Numbered from the stretch's first letter, positions 24,795 to 37,372 are shown. The stretch: 64,000 nt of DNA from Cokeromyces recurvatus (GCF_025118155.1 NW_026251401.1:582501-646500), one strand, 5' to 3'. The notes: a model not told the origin generated them from the letters alone. Made by a program: numbers and translations.

Positions 24795-25070
24795 GAGAAA
24801 AAAAAATTTTTTTTACCATAAAAAGTGATACCCAAGAAACCTACAGTGCCAACTGCAGCAATACTCTTAAAATTATTCCATCTTCTTTTCTTTGATGCTT
24901 GAATAGTATTATTAGTGATAGTTGAATTAAATCTATGCTGAAATGTACGTTGTACAATAGGCGCTTGACGAGAAGCAGCTATAAATATAATATTTTATGA
25001 GGATTATGTGATTTTCATAAGCAAATGACTATCAGGTATTACCTCTTAATATTCTAGTAGTTGATAACAT
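23121..25070 (-). CDS. Alternative (type II) NADH:ubiquinone oxidoreductase, mitochondrial, Nde/Ndi type
   Basis: Single-subunit, non-proton-pumping NADH dehydrogenase of the inner mitochondrial membrane. Five exons: 25070..25043, 24978..24817, 24714..24391, 24298..23978 and 23881..23121; every junction keeps the frame and gives 531 residues. An Arg-rich amphipathic N-terminus ([20 protein letters not shown]) looks like a mitochondrial presequence, followed by a hydrophobic segment (about 52-66). FAD-binding Rossmann motif [13 protein letters not shown] lies near residue 85, the NADH-binding motif [16 protein letters not shown] follows, then the second flavin contact DIFALGDAT. The C-terminus has the family's membrane-anchoring amphipathic region. 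No EF hand insert is present. The hydrophobic segment after the presequence favours the external (Nde) orientation, but that is inference. Intron 2 contains an A-run of about 45 nt on the plus strand (24747-24793). Confidence 0.93.
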
Positions 25071-25558
25071 TATTATTTATAATAAATAAATAAATAAACG
25101 AGGGAATAAATAAATAAGAATAAATAAATAGAAAAGTATGAAAAATAAAATAAAATAAATGAAATAAAATGAAATAAAAAAATACAAAGAAAAAAAAAAA
25201 AAAAAAACTGATTAAAGATAAAATTAAAAGCGGGAGAACAAATGTAAAACTGATCACAAACAACACAGGGGGACAATAACAATAAACTGAAACAGTTTCT
25301 TAACAGGGTTTAAAAGACAATTACAAAAAAAAAAAAAAATCTATTGTATTATGTAATATTTAATATGATTTTTTTTTATTGGCTTATAATAGTAGAAATA
25401 AATATGAATGTTAATGATAAAAGAATATATAAACAAAACTGAATTAGTTAATTGATATAATATGTATAGATGTGTGCGTGTGTGTGAGTGTGCGTACGTT
25501 TTTTTTTATAAGGGTTGATTATTTATGGCGGTGATGTAATTAGATAAGAGGGATATTA
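25071..25558. other. Intergenic region
   Basis: About 490 bp of AT-rich DNA between two minus-strand genes, with (AATAA)n-like repeats at 25080-25180 and a TG-rich stretch at 25470-25495. No gene seen; likely the promoter of the NADH dehydrogenase gene. Confidence 0.5.
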
Positions 25559-27049
25559 TTATTTTTTCTTATTGAATTCTGCTGCCCTGGAATCGAATTC
25601 AAGTGAATCATCGTACTCCGATGGTTTTAATGCATCAGATTCAGACATGACTTGCATACCATTACGAAGGACACCAATACGCATTGAAGTTAACAAGTTA
25701 CGAGCACCATTAGAATGGTTATAAATACCACCATTGAAGGCAGTTGTCATGTCTTTACCAATAGCAGTTGAAAGATACTTGGTTCCTCCAGGATGTTCTT
25801 TTATAAAATTAGCTACATCATAGAGAACACCTTCAATCAATATCCATTTCTTATTTTCGTTCAATACAAGTGATTGAAATTCTTCCCAAGTATAAATAGG
25901 TAAATCCTTAAGAGGTACACCATAAGTGAGAGTTGCTTTTTCACGTTGAATACGCTTTTCTTCCATGAAGATACGTCCCTTCTTGACTTCATTAGAAGGA
26001 AATTCCTTCAATTCGTAGGCAAGACCAATCCAAGACAAAGCAGTAATAAGCCATTTAGTAGGATCATATTGACCAAATTTGATAGCGTTACGATAATCTT
26101 GAGGGAACTGGTGATGGAAATTGTGATAGCCTTCTCCCATTGTGACGAGAGCAGTGATCCAGTGATCACGAGGGGTATTATGATCGTCAAACGTAGATTC
26201 ACCTAACCAATGAGCCAAACTGTTTACACAGAATGTAGCATGATGAACAAAGATAAGACGAACTACGCCAGCATAGAAATATCCGCCCTTAAAAAATAAA
26301 AGAGATGTTAGTCTTTCTGTTTAATATAAATATATATAAAAGCTTGAACTTACTCGGAAATCACCCCAACCATATCCAGCAACCAAAGTAGGGAAGATGA
26401 ATCCCATAAAGAGGGCAAAATAAGGATAGTATTTATGTTGTAAAGCAACAACAGGGTCAGCCTTAAGATCAGCAACATCAGAATAACCAATACGGTTCTT
26501 TGGACGGTTAACTAACATCCAACCTATATGAGAAAAGAAGAAACCACGATGAGCACTGTAAGGATCTTTATCAGTATCAGTCCATCTATTATAATAATAA
26601 ATTAGTATTAAGAAGTTTGAGCTTTTACTTTTTTTTTTTAATATGTACCTGTGATGAGCACGATGACCTCTAGACCACCAATAAATAGAGCCTTCAACAG
26701 CACCAGAACCAGCAAAACAAAGCAACCAACGTAAAAGAGATCGGCCACGATACGCACGATGAGACCACAGACGATGATAACCTGCAGTAATACCAAGGCC
26801 AGTAATGAAATAATAGATAATGGCCCAAATCATTGTTTTCTTTGTTAATTCAGTAGTAAAAATACCATAAAGACCAATGAGGGGAGTTCCTAATAACAAA
26901 GTAGCATGTACCCAATTGACATGTTTTGTCCAATTCTTTGAAGTGATAGTTTGATCAAAGAGAGGAGGCATCTTTGTCTTTGGTAAAGGAGCCTTCATTG
27001 ACTCTGTCTTTGTACGTTCAAGAGATGTAATCGTTGCGGTATTTGACAT
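25559..27049 (-). CDS. OLE1: Acyl-CoA delta-9 desaturase with C-terminal cytochrome b5 domain (Ole1)
   Basis: Stearoyl/palmitoyl-CoA desaturase of the ER that makes oleic and palmitoleic acids. Three exons, 27049..26649, 26585..26354 and 26287..25559, give 453 residues. Four membrane segments; histidine boxes HRLWSH, HRAHH (whose following Arg is split by intron 1) and HNFHHQFP. The C-terminal fused cytochrome b5 domain (LPIYTWEEFQSL.., HPGGTKYL, YNHSNGARNLL) is the fungal Ole1 arrangement and delivers electrons to the di-iron site. The N-terminus is cytosolic and short. Intron acceptors are well formed (ttaag, aatag). Length and domain order match yeast Ole1 apart from a shorter N-terminus. 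Highly confident. Confidence 0.96.
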
Positions 27050-29644
27050 TGTAAATAATCTCTATCTTATACTATCTATGCGTATAATTCTGTATATAAA
27101 TAGAAATGGTGCTATCTCTCTTTTTCTTTTTTTTCTCCTTTTAGTTCCAAAAAAAAGAAAAGAAAAGAAAAAGATACTAGTAATTAAATAAATAAAAAGG
27201 ACAAAGTTATGTATTTAATAAAATGAAAATTCTTATGTTCTTTTTATATGTTTTTGAAAAGTAGCATATGGAATAAATCCTTGGACCATAAATTGTTGGG
27301 AGATGGGGGCCAATTTTGGGGTGTGACCACCCAATAGGAAGTTGTGTACTAAATGTCCCTTTGCCTTTTTTTTTACTAGATAAAATGTAGTATTTCATTC
27401 GTTTAAATTAGCTTTTTTGTTTTCAGTCCTTCAACAAATCAATTGTCTTATCATTATAAAAGGCTAATAATAAACTGATTTATTCGGACTACAGAATATA
27501 TATTGTATAGTGTATTATACATGTATATTGTAAACAAAAAAAAAAGCTACTATTAAATTTAAGAAATATGAAAGATTGTGTTACAGACAGATAACTAACC
27601 CAAAAAATGAAGCACCCAAAAAGCACGCATTTATTGCTATCCCTCTGACTTGTGTATGATCATATAACTATCACATTGAGCATTTATATTTATCTCAGCC
27701 TAAACTGACTTTTTTTTATCTCCACATTACTATTTTTTTTTTAAAGCAAAAAAATTTTCTCAACCAATAAAATATTTTTAAAATAAGGGCATGATTAGAG
27801 ATCTTGTAAAAATATAAGCTCTTTAAAGGGGAAGACTGTGCTCTTCACATACGTGATTTTATATATTTTTAAAAATTGTCCATTACATTTCAATAACTGT
27901 TTTACTAAGGTACACTGTATTTTTTCAGGTATTTTGTACTCTAATTTCTGAATATGTATTTCTTTTTATCATTTCAAACTTCTGAAGCCCTGAATTCACC
28001 GCTTTAACAGCTATAAAATTTAAAAAACTTTCGTTTTTATTTATACGTTTATTAAAGAGTTCCTATTGCATCGTATATATGTTTTCTCATCTTTACTGTA
28101 TTATTCCCATTTTTACTATAACCTAATACAATTAAAAAGAAGCTTTTGATCTTCTCATCTAAACCACTGCAACATATACGGTTTCTTGTTCCTACAATAT
28201 ATCGAGTATTTCTAATTACTGCATGATAAATAATACTTGGTCTTTCTTTTTTTTAAAGAAAAATATCTTTTTTTGATACTTATGTACATAAACTTTATTT
28301 TCTCTTTGGTTATTACGTTTTTTTTTTCTATATTTTTTACTGCATGTAGTGTGCCTCTTTATGATAATTTAAGCGATATTTTATCCTCATGCTACTTGAA
28401 TCTAAAGCGTAATTTTGTTTCAATTAATTTATAGGACATGGAGAGAATAATTTCGTAGTAAATTATATCATTGATCTACTTTTTGTACTTCAAAGTATCT
28501 ATACCGCGGTTTGCGTTGAAAAATAATAAAAAAAAATAGGAGAAGAGGAAATATCCTTGATGTACACATTTTCTTTGTATTTTGTCGAAATACTCATGTT
28601 TTTATATTTTCCGATAATAGATTGTTGCTGTGTGACCACTACGTATAGCTAGAAAGTTATCAGTATTTCTATTTGGTCAGAGGATATTGCTTTGGTTTAA
28701 TTATACATGTATACAGTCTGTACGATAAATTTTGCACAAAGTGGTATTGGTGGTGCTGTAGCTTATTCAGGGAAACATTATATATTAGTTTGTAGCTTGA
28801 ATCTGCAGACAGTCGAATTCTATCCTATATAAATTATTATGCATAAATATAATTTCTTTTCTTTTCTTTTCTTTAGAGCTTTAGGGCTATAACCATAGTA
28901 CAAAGATTTACTTAAAGTTTAGAAAAAGTAAGATAATATGAATTATGTTTGTATAACCTTTACTTTAAATACATTATTAAATAAAAGCTATCAAATATAG
29001 TCTTTTATAACCCGTTGATAAAAACTTCATTAAAGTCACAATACTTTGAAGGTTACCGTTGTAAGCTACACACTAACCAAATAAAAGTTATTAATTATGT
29101 TTAGTGCAAGAGGCTTTTGCGCGAACAGATTAAAAATATATAAATACAGGATATTTCTTTTCATTTTAAAAAGGAAGCTACTTCCTCTACGCCATTGATC
29201 ATCAAAAAAAAAAAGATAATAAAATGAGTTTTCCTAATGTATTCTTGAGTTCTCCAAAACTTGTTTCCAAAGATAGTTTGGATCCCTCATATGATTTTTA
29301 TTGCTTCTCTGTTAATTGGAATTGCCATTGGTTGAAAAGTTCAAAGAATCGGTCTTGGGTGTACTAGCTGGGCATTTCTTCTTATTTTCGGTTAGTCTTT
29401 TCATAACCTGTTATAATTACTCCACAATGTACAGCTTAGAAAGATTTAAAAGAAAAACTTATTTGATTATTATTATACTCGAAGGAAAATAAAGCGGGTC
29501 TCAGAGAGCATGCACCATATGGAAAGTCGGAGTTGAGTCAACAAGGATTATTTTAAGAACGATATACAATTAAACATTGCAGTAATTGATCATATTGCTA
29601 TAATAAGTAGCAACGTATTTACAGTCGTTCCAACGCCAAAGAGC

Positions 29645-29699
<55 letters not shown>
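27050..29699. other. Long AT-rich intergenic region
   Basis: About 2.6 kb. The first few hundred bases are the OLE1 promoter, with a TATA-like stretch and C/T-rich tracts at 27110-27140. An ATG at 29224 opens a short frame (MSFPNVFLSSPKLVSKD..) that stops after about 48 codons; the following bases in another frame read as a hydrophobic stretch, so a decayed small membrane-protein gene is possible. Ends in a poly-T/poly-A block at 29646-29699. Confidence 0.5.
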
Positions 29700-29867
29700 G
29701 TGCGGCTAATGAATTTTCCCAAAGGACGGCTTTAATTTTTCCAAAAGGCGGTTTTGATTCATTCAATGGGCGGTTTAATTTTTCACAAAAGGCAGTTTAT
29801 TACATCCCGATAAATGGTTTCTTACAACCCAATGGGCGGTTTTTTACATCCCAATGGGCGGGAAAAG
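29700..29867 (+). repeat. Degenerate 22-bp tandem repeat array
   Basis: Seven units of 21-22 bp plus a partial eighth, starting at 29700, 29721, 29743, 29765, 29787, 29809, 29831 and 29853. The clearest form is AATGGGCGGTTTTTTACATC (first 20 of 22). The array lies just upstream of a transposase fragment and may be the subterminal repeats of that element. Confidence 0.8.
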
Positions 29868-29939
29868 ATATATGTGTTTATCTACTAAGAAAGTCTAAAT
29901 GAGCACACATTTTTTATGAGGATAGACAGGGGAGAATTG

Positions 29940-30500
29940 TTGGCGAAGAAGGGCGCAATGCTATGGATTGGGAAGAAGAAGTGCATACCCATCACCTAGA
30001 CACGCTAACCCGCCTTAGACTATTGAAGGTTTAGATGCTGAAATGGAGGAAGCTGCAAACATAATAAGAAACCAGATAAAGCATTACGATGGCTACTCCA
30101 GCGAACAAAAACTACTTTTTGTTTATTACAAAAGCGTAAAATCATGTAATGCTGCTAAATCTGGTAGATTAGCGGGTGGAATTGCTGAACGACAGCACAG
30201 AAGTGGGCTAAGAAACTCAAAGAGGTCAACGATTGGAATACCTTGGAAAAACAAACCAACAAAGTCAACAGGCCAAAGGGGCGGCTTGAAGAAAGACATA
30301 AGATTCATTTACTTAACTTTTATGATGACAACCCTCAAGCCCAGATTCTTGATGTAGTTGCTTCACTGACAGAAAAATTGAAGGGTTTATGTTAAAAGAA
30401 ACCAGTGCTAAAAACTTTTTGAAAGACAATTTCTAACAAAAAATCTTTAAAAAAAATCTAATAAACGATGCAGTTATTCTTCAAGAAATTACTATAAAAG
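29940..30500 (+). pseudogene. Tc1/mariner-type transposase, N-terminal fragment
   Basis: The plus strand shows pieces of the helix-turn-helix part of an IS630/Tc1-mariner transposase: a helical segment around EEAANIIRNQIKHYDGYSSE, a segment KSGRLAGGIAER, then KGRLEEEHKIHLLNFYDDNP-like residues after frame changes, and FLKDNF at about 30416-30433. Frames shift at least at about 30135 and 30290, and no DDE catalytic part follows. The family is inferred from resemblance to transposases of this type and from the better-preserved relic at 52.6-53.2 kb. Non-functional. Confidence 0.5.
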
Positions 30501-30554
30501 TTAAGTAGACTCCTTGGGTGTGAAGTAAAATGCCAAATCTTAGTTTAGCAGTGA

Positions 30555-33515
30555 TCACCAATCGCGTTGGAACTGCATTTCAATTATAAAAGGGTTGGTG
30601 AATGCGAAATAATTCTCAACAGATTTGATTTCTCGACGAACAAATACATCGTCGATTACAGTTTCTAGCTTGACAGGCTTAGAAACAGCAATGTTCATGT
30701 TATTGCTTCTTATAAAAGTCAGCAAAGCGTCTCTCAAGTTACTCTCTGTGTGAAAGCCAGCATTGAAATCACCACACTGTGCTGGAACTCTTTTTGTCGA
30801 AGGTTTCCACGATAAAAATATATCGAAGTAAGTCTTGATAAATTTTGTATTCTCATACTCATTCACAACAGCTAGCCTCGCAGCATTGGTCTAATAATGT
30901 AGTATCAGGTTCCCTCAAGAACAGAGATTGACCCTAGTTCATTTAGACTGAAAGTTCAATCATCCAAAAAAGTTGAGGAGTTCTATTCCTAAAAAAAAAA
31001 TGCAACTGGTTGGATGAGGGTCAAGCAAAAAATATGAAAAGATATCCGTAAGGTTTGTTTAATAAATGCTGTCAAGCAATATATATCATGTATGGGTAGA
31101 TAGTAGTATTCTCAAGGGTAAGAGAAAAAATAGCAGAAAGAAGAGAAAATAAAGCTTGGCACAATCTGTGTACCTTCATAAACTGATCATTAAGATGTAA
31201 AAAATTAGAAGCTTTAATGATTAATGAGGATATATAGAGAATATGAAGAATAATGGTGATAGGTGTACAGATAAAGGCAAGCAAGGTCGAAGGTACACCA
31301 TTTCTGAACTTGTTACTTTTACTGTTGTTCATCGCCACTCGAATTGTCATCTGTGAAACCACTAAACCAGAAGGGCTTTTATGCGTCTAAATGCTCCTTT
31401 TCTTTTGACTTTATAATTGACTTCATTGATCCTTTTTGGGATAAACTGCTCTTGAGGCTCAGGCAGTAGTCCTATATAGTGATGTAATACATGATGAGAT
31501 AAAGGTACTTTTTTTTTCATATAACAGTTACGGTACCTTAAAATATTTTAGAGAGTTGATATATTCTTTAATGGAACCATTTCTTATGAGCTCAACACTA
31601 TCAGGAACATCTATGTCAGCAATCTTATCGACTACAAACCAATTTCAATCAGTTTGATAGTATATTAACAGTTCCCCTTCTAGACGTGATATCAGCATAG
31701 ACGGTATATATTTAATTTCGTTGTTATTCTTCTTGTAGTTTCTAAAATATATTGCTGAGCATAAAACTGTCTTTATCTTGTCTTTAAAGTACTTTTTTAC
31801 TGAAGACTTCTTTGCATATTCCACCAAACTCAGATCAGCAAAAGTCTTCCAAGGAACGGTTACCCTCAGATCAATTTTACATTGATAACCTACTTTCTTA
31901 CAAACCATAGGAATTGTATCGCCCCTAGAAATAAATATGAGTCTTTGCATCTCAATAAGGCGAATGATACTTACCATATCAAGCGGATATCACAGCCATG
32001 AAAGCAGTTTTCCATAATAGGAGCATACAACTTATTGATGTAATCCTGCTCGCTATTATCTTCATCTTTATCATACAAATACTTATGGCTGGTCATTGAT
32101 TCAAGTCTAAAGTAGAAATATTAACGAGCGATTATTTTTTATTTGCTTTTAAATTATATACTTACATCTACAAGTATATTCTTTTAATATATTTGTTGCC
32201 ATCCTTTGTCTCATCTATTTCTTTGATGGCTTTGCTTAAGAATTCAACATCATCCTCAATAATTGAAAACTTGGCAAAAATAAAAAATTAACGGAAAAGA
32301 CATAGAACCAAACATTAGATATTTATCTTACCTTCTCAATGATGTCGTCAAACGCAGCAGTTTTAAGTGTAGCTTGATTCAGACGCTTCTTTGATAATAC
32401 TTCAATAATTTGTTGTTGCTGTTGCTTATTGAACCCCTCCACTGCCAAACTTTTCTAGTGCATGATGCGAGGGAGTCCATGGTCTTGAAGCCTATTGAGT
32501 AGCCATTTGTTAACTTTATCTATTTTTCCCTTCTTTCTTTTTTCCCTTTTTTCTTTTGAGGTTCTTGGGTTTTTAGTCCCACCCTCTCGTCTTAATTGAT
32601 TTGTAACTTTATATACACTTTAAGTTCCCCTTAGTTAGCAGTAATGTTTAAAAAAAAACGAATGCATAATAACTAATAAAGAGTATAAATTCACGCCTGT
32701 TGCTTATTGAATAGGTCAAGGTGAGAGTCAGATGAAATATCAGAGATATCAATAATTCTGTTCATAGCGAGCCTATAAATCATATTAATGAATTAGAAGC
32801 TCATATAACAGAGTAAATAAAAAATAACCTACGTCGTGAAGTAATTGCTCTTATAGTCAGTAATATTAGTCTCCTTAGCGTTAGTAGTGATGATTGCCCC
32901 TACACTTTTTCTTAAGCCGTCCAGATACAACAAGTCCCTAGAAACCTTCTAATATTATAAAAAATATATTAGATACAAACATCTTCAATTCTAAAATTAT
33001 AAATTACAGGTGTTCTTTTTTGACGTTTTGCTTCTGGAAGTTTTTGATCGCTTTTTTTAAGTAAAGCCTCATTGAGCGTATCCTTTTTTTTTTTTTTTTT
33101 TGTTGCAACTCGTCTTCTACCAAACTTTTCCAGTACTCTATTGTTGTTGCTAGTAGCAAAGTCTATCAAAGAACGCAAAAATTAATTATTTCAAAGAAAT
33201 AAAATTAAGCAATTTACAACAACTAATAGGATGCTTACGCTGTAATCATTGTTTTTTATGTTTATGGCCCATTCACGATAAGCTACGTTGTTGCTCTTAG
33301 ATGTTTCATCAACGGAGTATCTGTAATCATCTTTAGCATTTTGATGCAGATCAAAAAAATAGCCTCCTTCGAAAAAAAAGGATGGTAGTCCATTATTGTT
33401 GTTGTAATTTTTTGATAGCCAAGAGATTGAATCCCTAAACTTGACTGTTAGACTACATTCTCTTGTAATTTAGGAAGAGATGCATACCATACAGGTCTCC
33501 TTGTAATGCTTCTGG
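30555..33515 (-). pseudogene. Decayed multi-exon gene of unknown family
   Basis: I do not recognise this protein. Minus-strand coding-like blocks separated by likely introns read, from the N-terminal side: an Arg-rich start near 33515 (MPLKTRSITRRPVW), GGYFFDLHQNAKDDYRYSVD, a Lys-rich block at 33178-32969, SRDLLYLDGLRKSVGAIITT, KQQQQQIIEVLSKKRLNQAT, LESMTSHKYLYDKDEDNSEQ, then 31977-31645 with the phrase GDTIPMVCKK. An in-frame TGA at 31645-31647 interrupts it; readable sequence (NWFVVDKIADIDVPDSVELI) continues right after. A last block at 30866-30555 contains VPAQCGDFNAGFHTESNLRD and follows a good acceptor, but may belong to a second gene. It lies between a transposase fragment and a LINE, so it may be cargo or host debris. 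Confidence 0.4.
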
Positions 33516-33539
33516 TCTTGAGAGGCATTTACAGTAAAA

Positions 33540-35335
33540 TAAGATAAAAGCTATGAATGAAATTGTTTTAAGTGGTTACATTGGGTGACGTATCAAATAT
33601 TGTAGCTGGCACGTATTGGCAGCAGATTAATGAATTTCTATTATCCCTTTTTTTTGTGATGAAAACAAACACCCCCAGGGCGGGGTTTCTAAATGGAAAA
33701 TCGTACTCTGATATTGTTAAACGACTACCAACTAAACAACATTCACTCATGGATCAGGCCGTCAATGCCAATCCTCCCTTTACATCGCATTTGGATCTTT
33801 CGAATTCCAGCCTGGAAGTGAAGGTTGTTCATATTAAACTTTGGTATCACACCCGAGCTGATGGTGCTTGTCTTTTAGACATCTCAAAAGTATCGAAGAT
33901 CTCTGTCGAAGATCATCTCGATCAGATCGCTGATCTCTACGTAGGGACAAAAAATTCCTATGGTATTAAATTTACTGGTCGTCAGAATACACAATATATT
34001 GAAGTGTACCCTAAAACTGAGATTAAGAACGATTTTCTCTCTAACGGTGTGCTGTATGAAAAATTTAACGTTAGACTTCTTCCATTTGGTCCTACTGATG
34101 TGCTTTTAGACAATATTAGAACCACTTTAGAAAGACATGGTAAAGTTTTGGACGTATCATTAAATTATGATACCCGCAAAGATTGGTTTTTGGGTTCTGG
34201 TTCGGCCGTTATCCAACAACTGAAGGATGGTCAAAGCAAGCCTCTTCAACATTCTCTCTCTTGGAAGGATGATGAATATTGTTATGCCATATTTCCTAAT
34301 ATGCCGACATAGTGTCGATACCGTCACGGTAATGATTATACCAAATACGAATGTAAAAAAGCCTTAGATCGCATATTATGTTATTCTTGTGATAGATATG
34401 GACATAAGTCCGCTGATTGCGACAATCCCAAGTCTAAGAAGGCTACCGCTATTAAAAGTAAGAAATTTAAGAAAGTTAGAAAAACTTCTGTAGGTCTTGA
34501 TCGCCCAGCTGAACCTTCGGTTGGACTTTTAAAATCTAAATGGTCCCCTCAAGCTGATAAAGAAACTGCTGAAGATAAATTGGGCAGGAAAGAAGGTGGT
34601 CAAAAGAATAAGAAGAACACTATTCTTGATATAAACTTTACAAAAGATGATGATATGTCAACTAGTGATGAGAATTATATTTCAGGGGATGAAGATGAAG
34701 GGGATTCTGATGCCTCCATAGATTATGTTAGTGACGGTGAGATAGATCAACCTACTAACCCTACGTCTGATAATAATGACAACCCCGTCGACATTACCTT
34801 AAAAAATTTTGTAAGCTCCACCCCAGCCAAACATTCACTTATGGATAATAATGGAGCAAAAATTTCTCAGAGAACTAATGCTGATGTTTCCTTTCGTAAA
34901 CCAGATGATGATAATGGTGGCTATATAATTCAACAGGAGAATAATCCTTCATTGAACCAATCGAATTCTAATAATCAATGATTGGAAAGAAACTACAACT
35001 TAATTATGGAACGCTAAACTGCAACAGTTTAGTTAAAACAAGCTCTTCTACAGAACAATCATTATATATTCGTCACCTTCGAGAACAACGACTCGATATT
35101 ATTTGTTTTCAAGAAACCCATGCCTCTCCTTCTATTATTAATTCTTTAGATATCCAGTTCCAAGCTCAACAAACATTTTGGACCCCCCCCACTGTGGTAT
35201 TATTTCATTTTCTACTCAATATATTCTGACACAAGTTAATACTGACCATATATTTACCTCAAATCGTTTTATTTTATGCAAAGTTCAGCATCCTCATAAT
35301 TTTTACACTCCTGTTTTGATTGGCAAAAAGATAAG
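33540..35335 (+). mobile_element. LINE retrotransposon, 5' portion (ORF1 and start of ORF2)
   Basis: ORF1 runs from about 33572 (or the ATG at 33659) to 34981 with one in-frame TAG at 34310-34312. It encodes an RNA-binding, gag-like protein with a zinc knuckle CYSCDRYGHKSADC and a probable degenerate one just before it (CRYRHGNDYTKYEC), then a Lys-rich and an acidic tail. ORF2 starts at 34978, overlapping the ORF1 stop as ATGA, an arrangement used for coupled reinitiation. ORF2 opens with an apurinic-type endonuclease domain: TLNCNSL at the start and DIICFQETHA (catalytic Gln-Glu). A C run at 35183-35190 shifts the frame; matching sequence continues to about 35320 and then stops. The reverse transcriptase is absent. 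A decayed copy of a non-LTR element with EEP endonuclease. Confidence 0.8.
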
Positions 35336-36005
35336 GAAAGACAAATAAACAGAAGACAAGCCTGTGAGAACTTTGTATAGTTTATTAAAGATAATATAAA
35401 AATTGTACAACAGAAAACTATGAGGGAAAAATCGAGGGCTATTTATATGTTTTTACTAGGTAAATGATATTTATAGAAATATGATTCAGATAAACAAGTA
35501 TTACTATAATAAAGTATTTTACATAAAATGTTGTCTTTGAATAATTCTACAATCAATAAAATATATTTTTATTCTTTTTTTTTTCTCCCTGAGTTGTCGC
35601 AGTTCCTAGAAGCATAGCGAATTATTATCACTGGGATGAGTGACACATCAATATTAATTCTCAATGAATGTGTCTAGTTGCAACAATACCAATTATTAAT
35701 GAGTTACTATCATTATCATTGTATAAGATCTTATTACTTAACAATATTCAATATTATCAATGTAGATATGATATGTATTACTCATGAACAATTATGTAAT
35801 TGAACACACCAGTTATAATCCTGTTTGAATTATGTATATAATTATTATTAGTGCTCGAGCATTTTAACAATGACTATTATCAAAACTGAATGTAGAATGA
35901 ATATTATGCTGTGGAGTACAGTACACTAGTTTTATTTGAATAACCTCTTTATTATGTAATAAATGATGATTTATTTCTATTAACTTGGTTGTAAAGACAA
36001 CTACA
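35336..36005. other. Insertion inside the LINE, possible solo LTR
   Basis: About 670 bp of non-coding AT-rich DNA separates the 5' and 3' parts of the LINE. Read on the minus strand, it begins with TGTTATGATTG near 36004 and reaches TTCTCACA at about 35363, the TG..CA form of an LTR. I could not find a matching target duplication, so a solo LTR with the LINE interior deleted is only a suggestion. Confidence 0.35.
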
Positions 36006-36780
36006 ATCATAACATACTCAACTGTCTCCTACCCTGTATTAACACACTACAATCCAGTCAATGGCGTAAACTTAATAATACAGCTCTTACTAAGACCTTA
36101 CCTGCACCTCTTGATAGCCTGAACACCTCTACCCTTCTTCGACATTGCTATAATTTTATTGCAAGGAATTTCCAACTTACTCTCCAGCAAAGGCACAGCA
36201 AATTATTGTCTGTCTGTCGCCCGTCTTTATCCATGGACCCCATTCTGTGGTTACCTATGCTCCCAATAGAACGTAGTCAACTCATTAGATGGCGGCTGGG
36301 CTGGCTACTTGGTGGTACTCCTAAACCATGTCAATGCAAATTACACAATCTAACAAAGAAACACAGTATCCATTGCTTGCGCATCCATTCTCAGTTACGC
36401 ATGTCACAAGACGCAGATGACCCCATCAATCGGCTTCCCTCTCGACCGCCCAAGTCACTACATAAACAGGCCTATTGGCGAATACATTGGATTACCATCC
36501 AAAGATTCCTCTATAAATTTGACATGCTACAGCATGGTGCTCCCTACGATGATTTAGTCCTATCTAATCTATCTTTAAACTCACCTTTTCTTCTCTGGCT
36601 TAGCCAGCATTTATAGACTCCCCTCTCTTCCTCTTTTTCTATCCTTTTTCCTTCAGCCCAAGAAGGTTTTTTTCTCTAAATACAGATTTGAACTGGTCCG
36701 GGCAATTTTAGTATATAAAATACTTGTGCTCATTTGGATTTTATTTAATAAAACTCAACTTTTTTTTTAAAAAAAAATAA
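36006..36780 (+). mobile_element. LINE retrotransposon, 3' end (ORF2 C-terminus and tail)
   Basis: Encodes the ORF2 C-terminus (SMDPILWLPM, IRWRLGWLLGGTPKPC with cysteines downstream), ending in TAG at 36614-36616, then a 3' UTR with GGTCCGGGCAATTT and a T/A-rich tail at 36752-36780. The same protein segment and 3' UTR recur on the minus strand at 51130-51840. Same orientation as the 5' part at 33.5-35.3 kb, so probably one element. Confidence 0.75.
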
Positions 36781-37372
36781 GAATAATAAATCAATATTTA
36801 ATTGTATTTTATACTTTCTTTTAATGCTTGAAGTTTTATCTAATTTGGGTAAACACATTATTTTATTTTAATCACATTCAATGTAACTAATACTTCATAT
36901 ATAATTTATTAGTTATTCTTTCTTGTACCAAAGGATTCAGTTTTTTATATGTTGTTCTCTTTACCTCTCCACAATTTATATCAACTTTTTGTCTTATTTT
37001 ATTTCACTTCTTTTTTTTTTCTCAATAATTTCTGAAAAAGCTTTGTAAATCGTCCGAACTTGGAGTTAAAAATATCCAAAACGTGCAATATACTTCTAAT
37101 TCTTGATCTTATTCCGACCCGAGCAATTTCAATCAAAATCATTTAGGCTCAGTTAATTCGTGCACCCTCCCCCCCCCATAATTTTTAAAGAAGGAACAAT
37201 AAATACATGCTGTTTATTGGATCTAAGACATTTCAAAAGCAATAAAATTGAATCACTATGATGTTATTTAATTTTGATCCAAAACAATATTTTTGTTTGC
37301 ATAAATTAGCAGCTTTTATTCTCTTTTTTCTTTTTTTTCTTTTCTCTTCTTCTTTTAGCTTTTATAATAAAA
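36781..37372. other. Intergenic region
   Basis: About 590 bp of AT-rich DNA between the LINE tail and the next gene. Pyrimidine tracts (C run 37168-37177; T/C-rich 37320-37360) lie directly before the next start codon. No gene seen. Confidence 0.5.
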
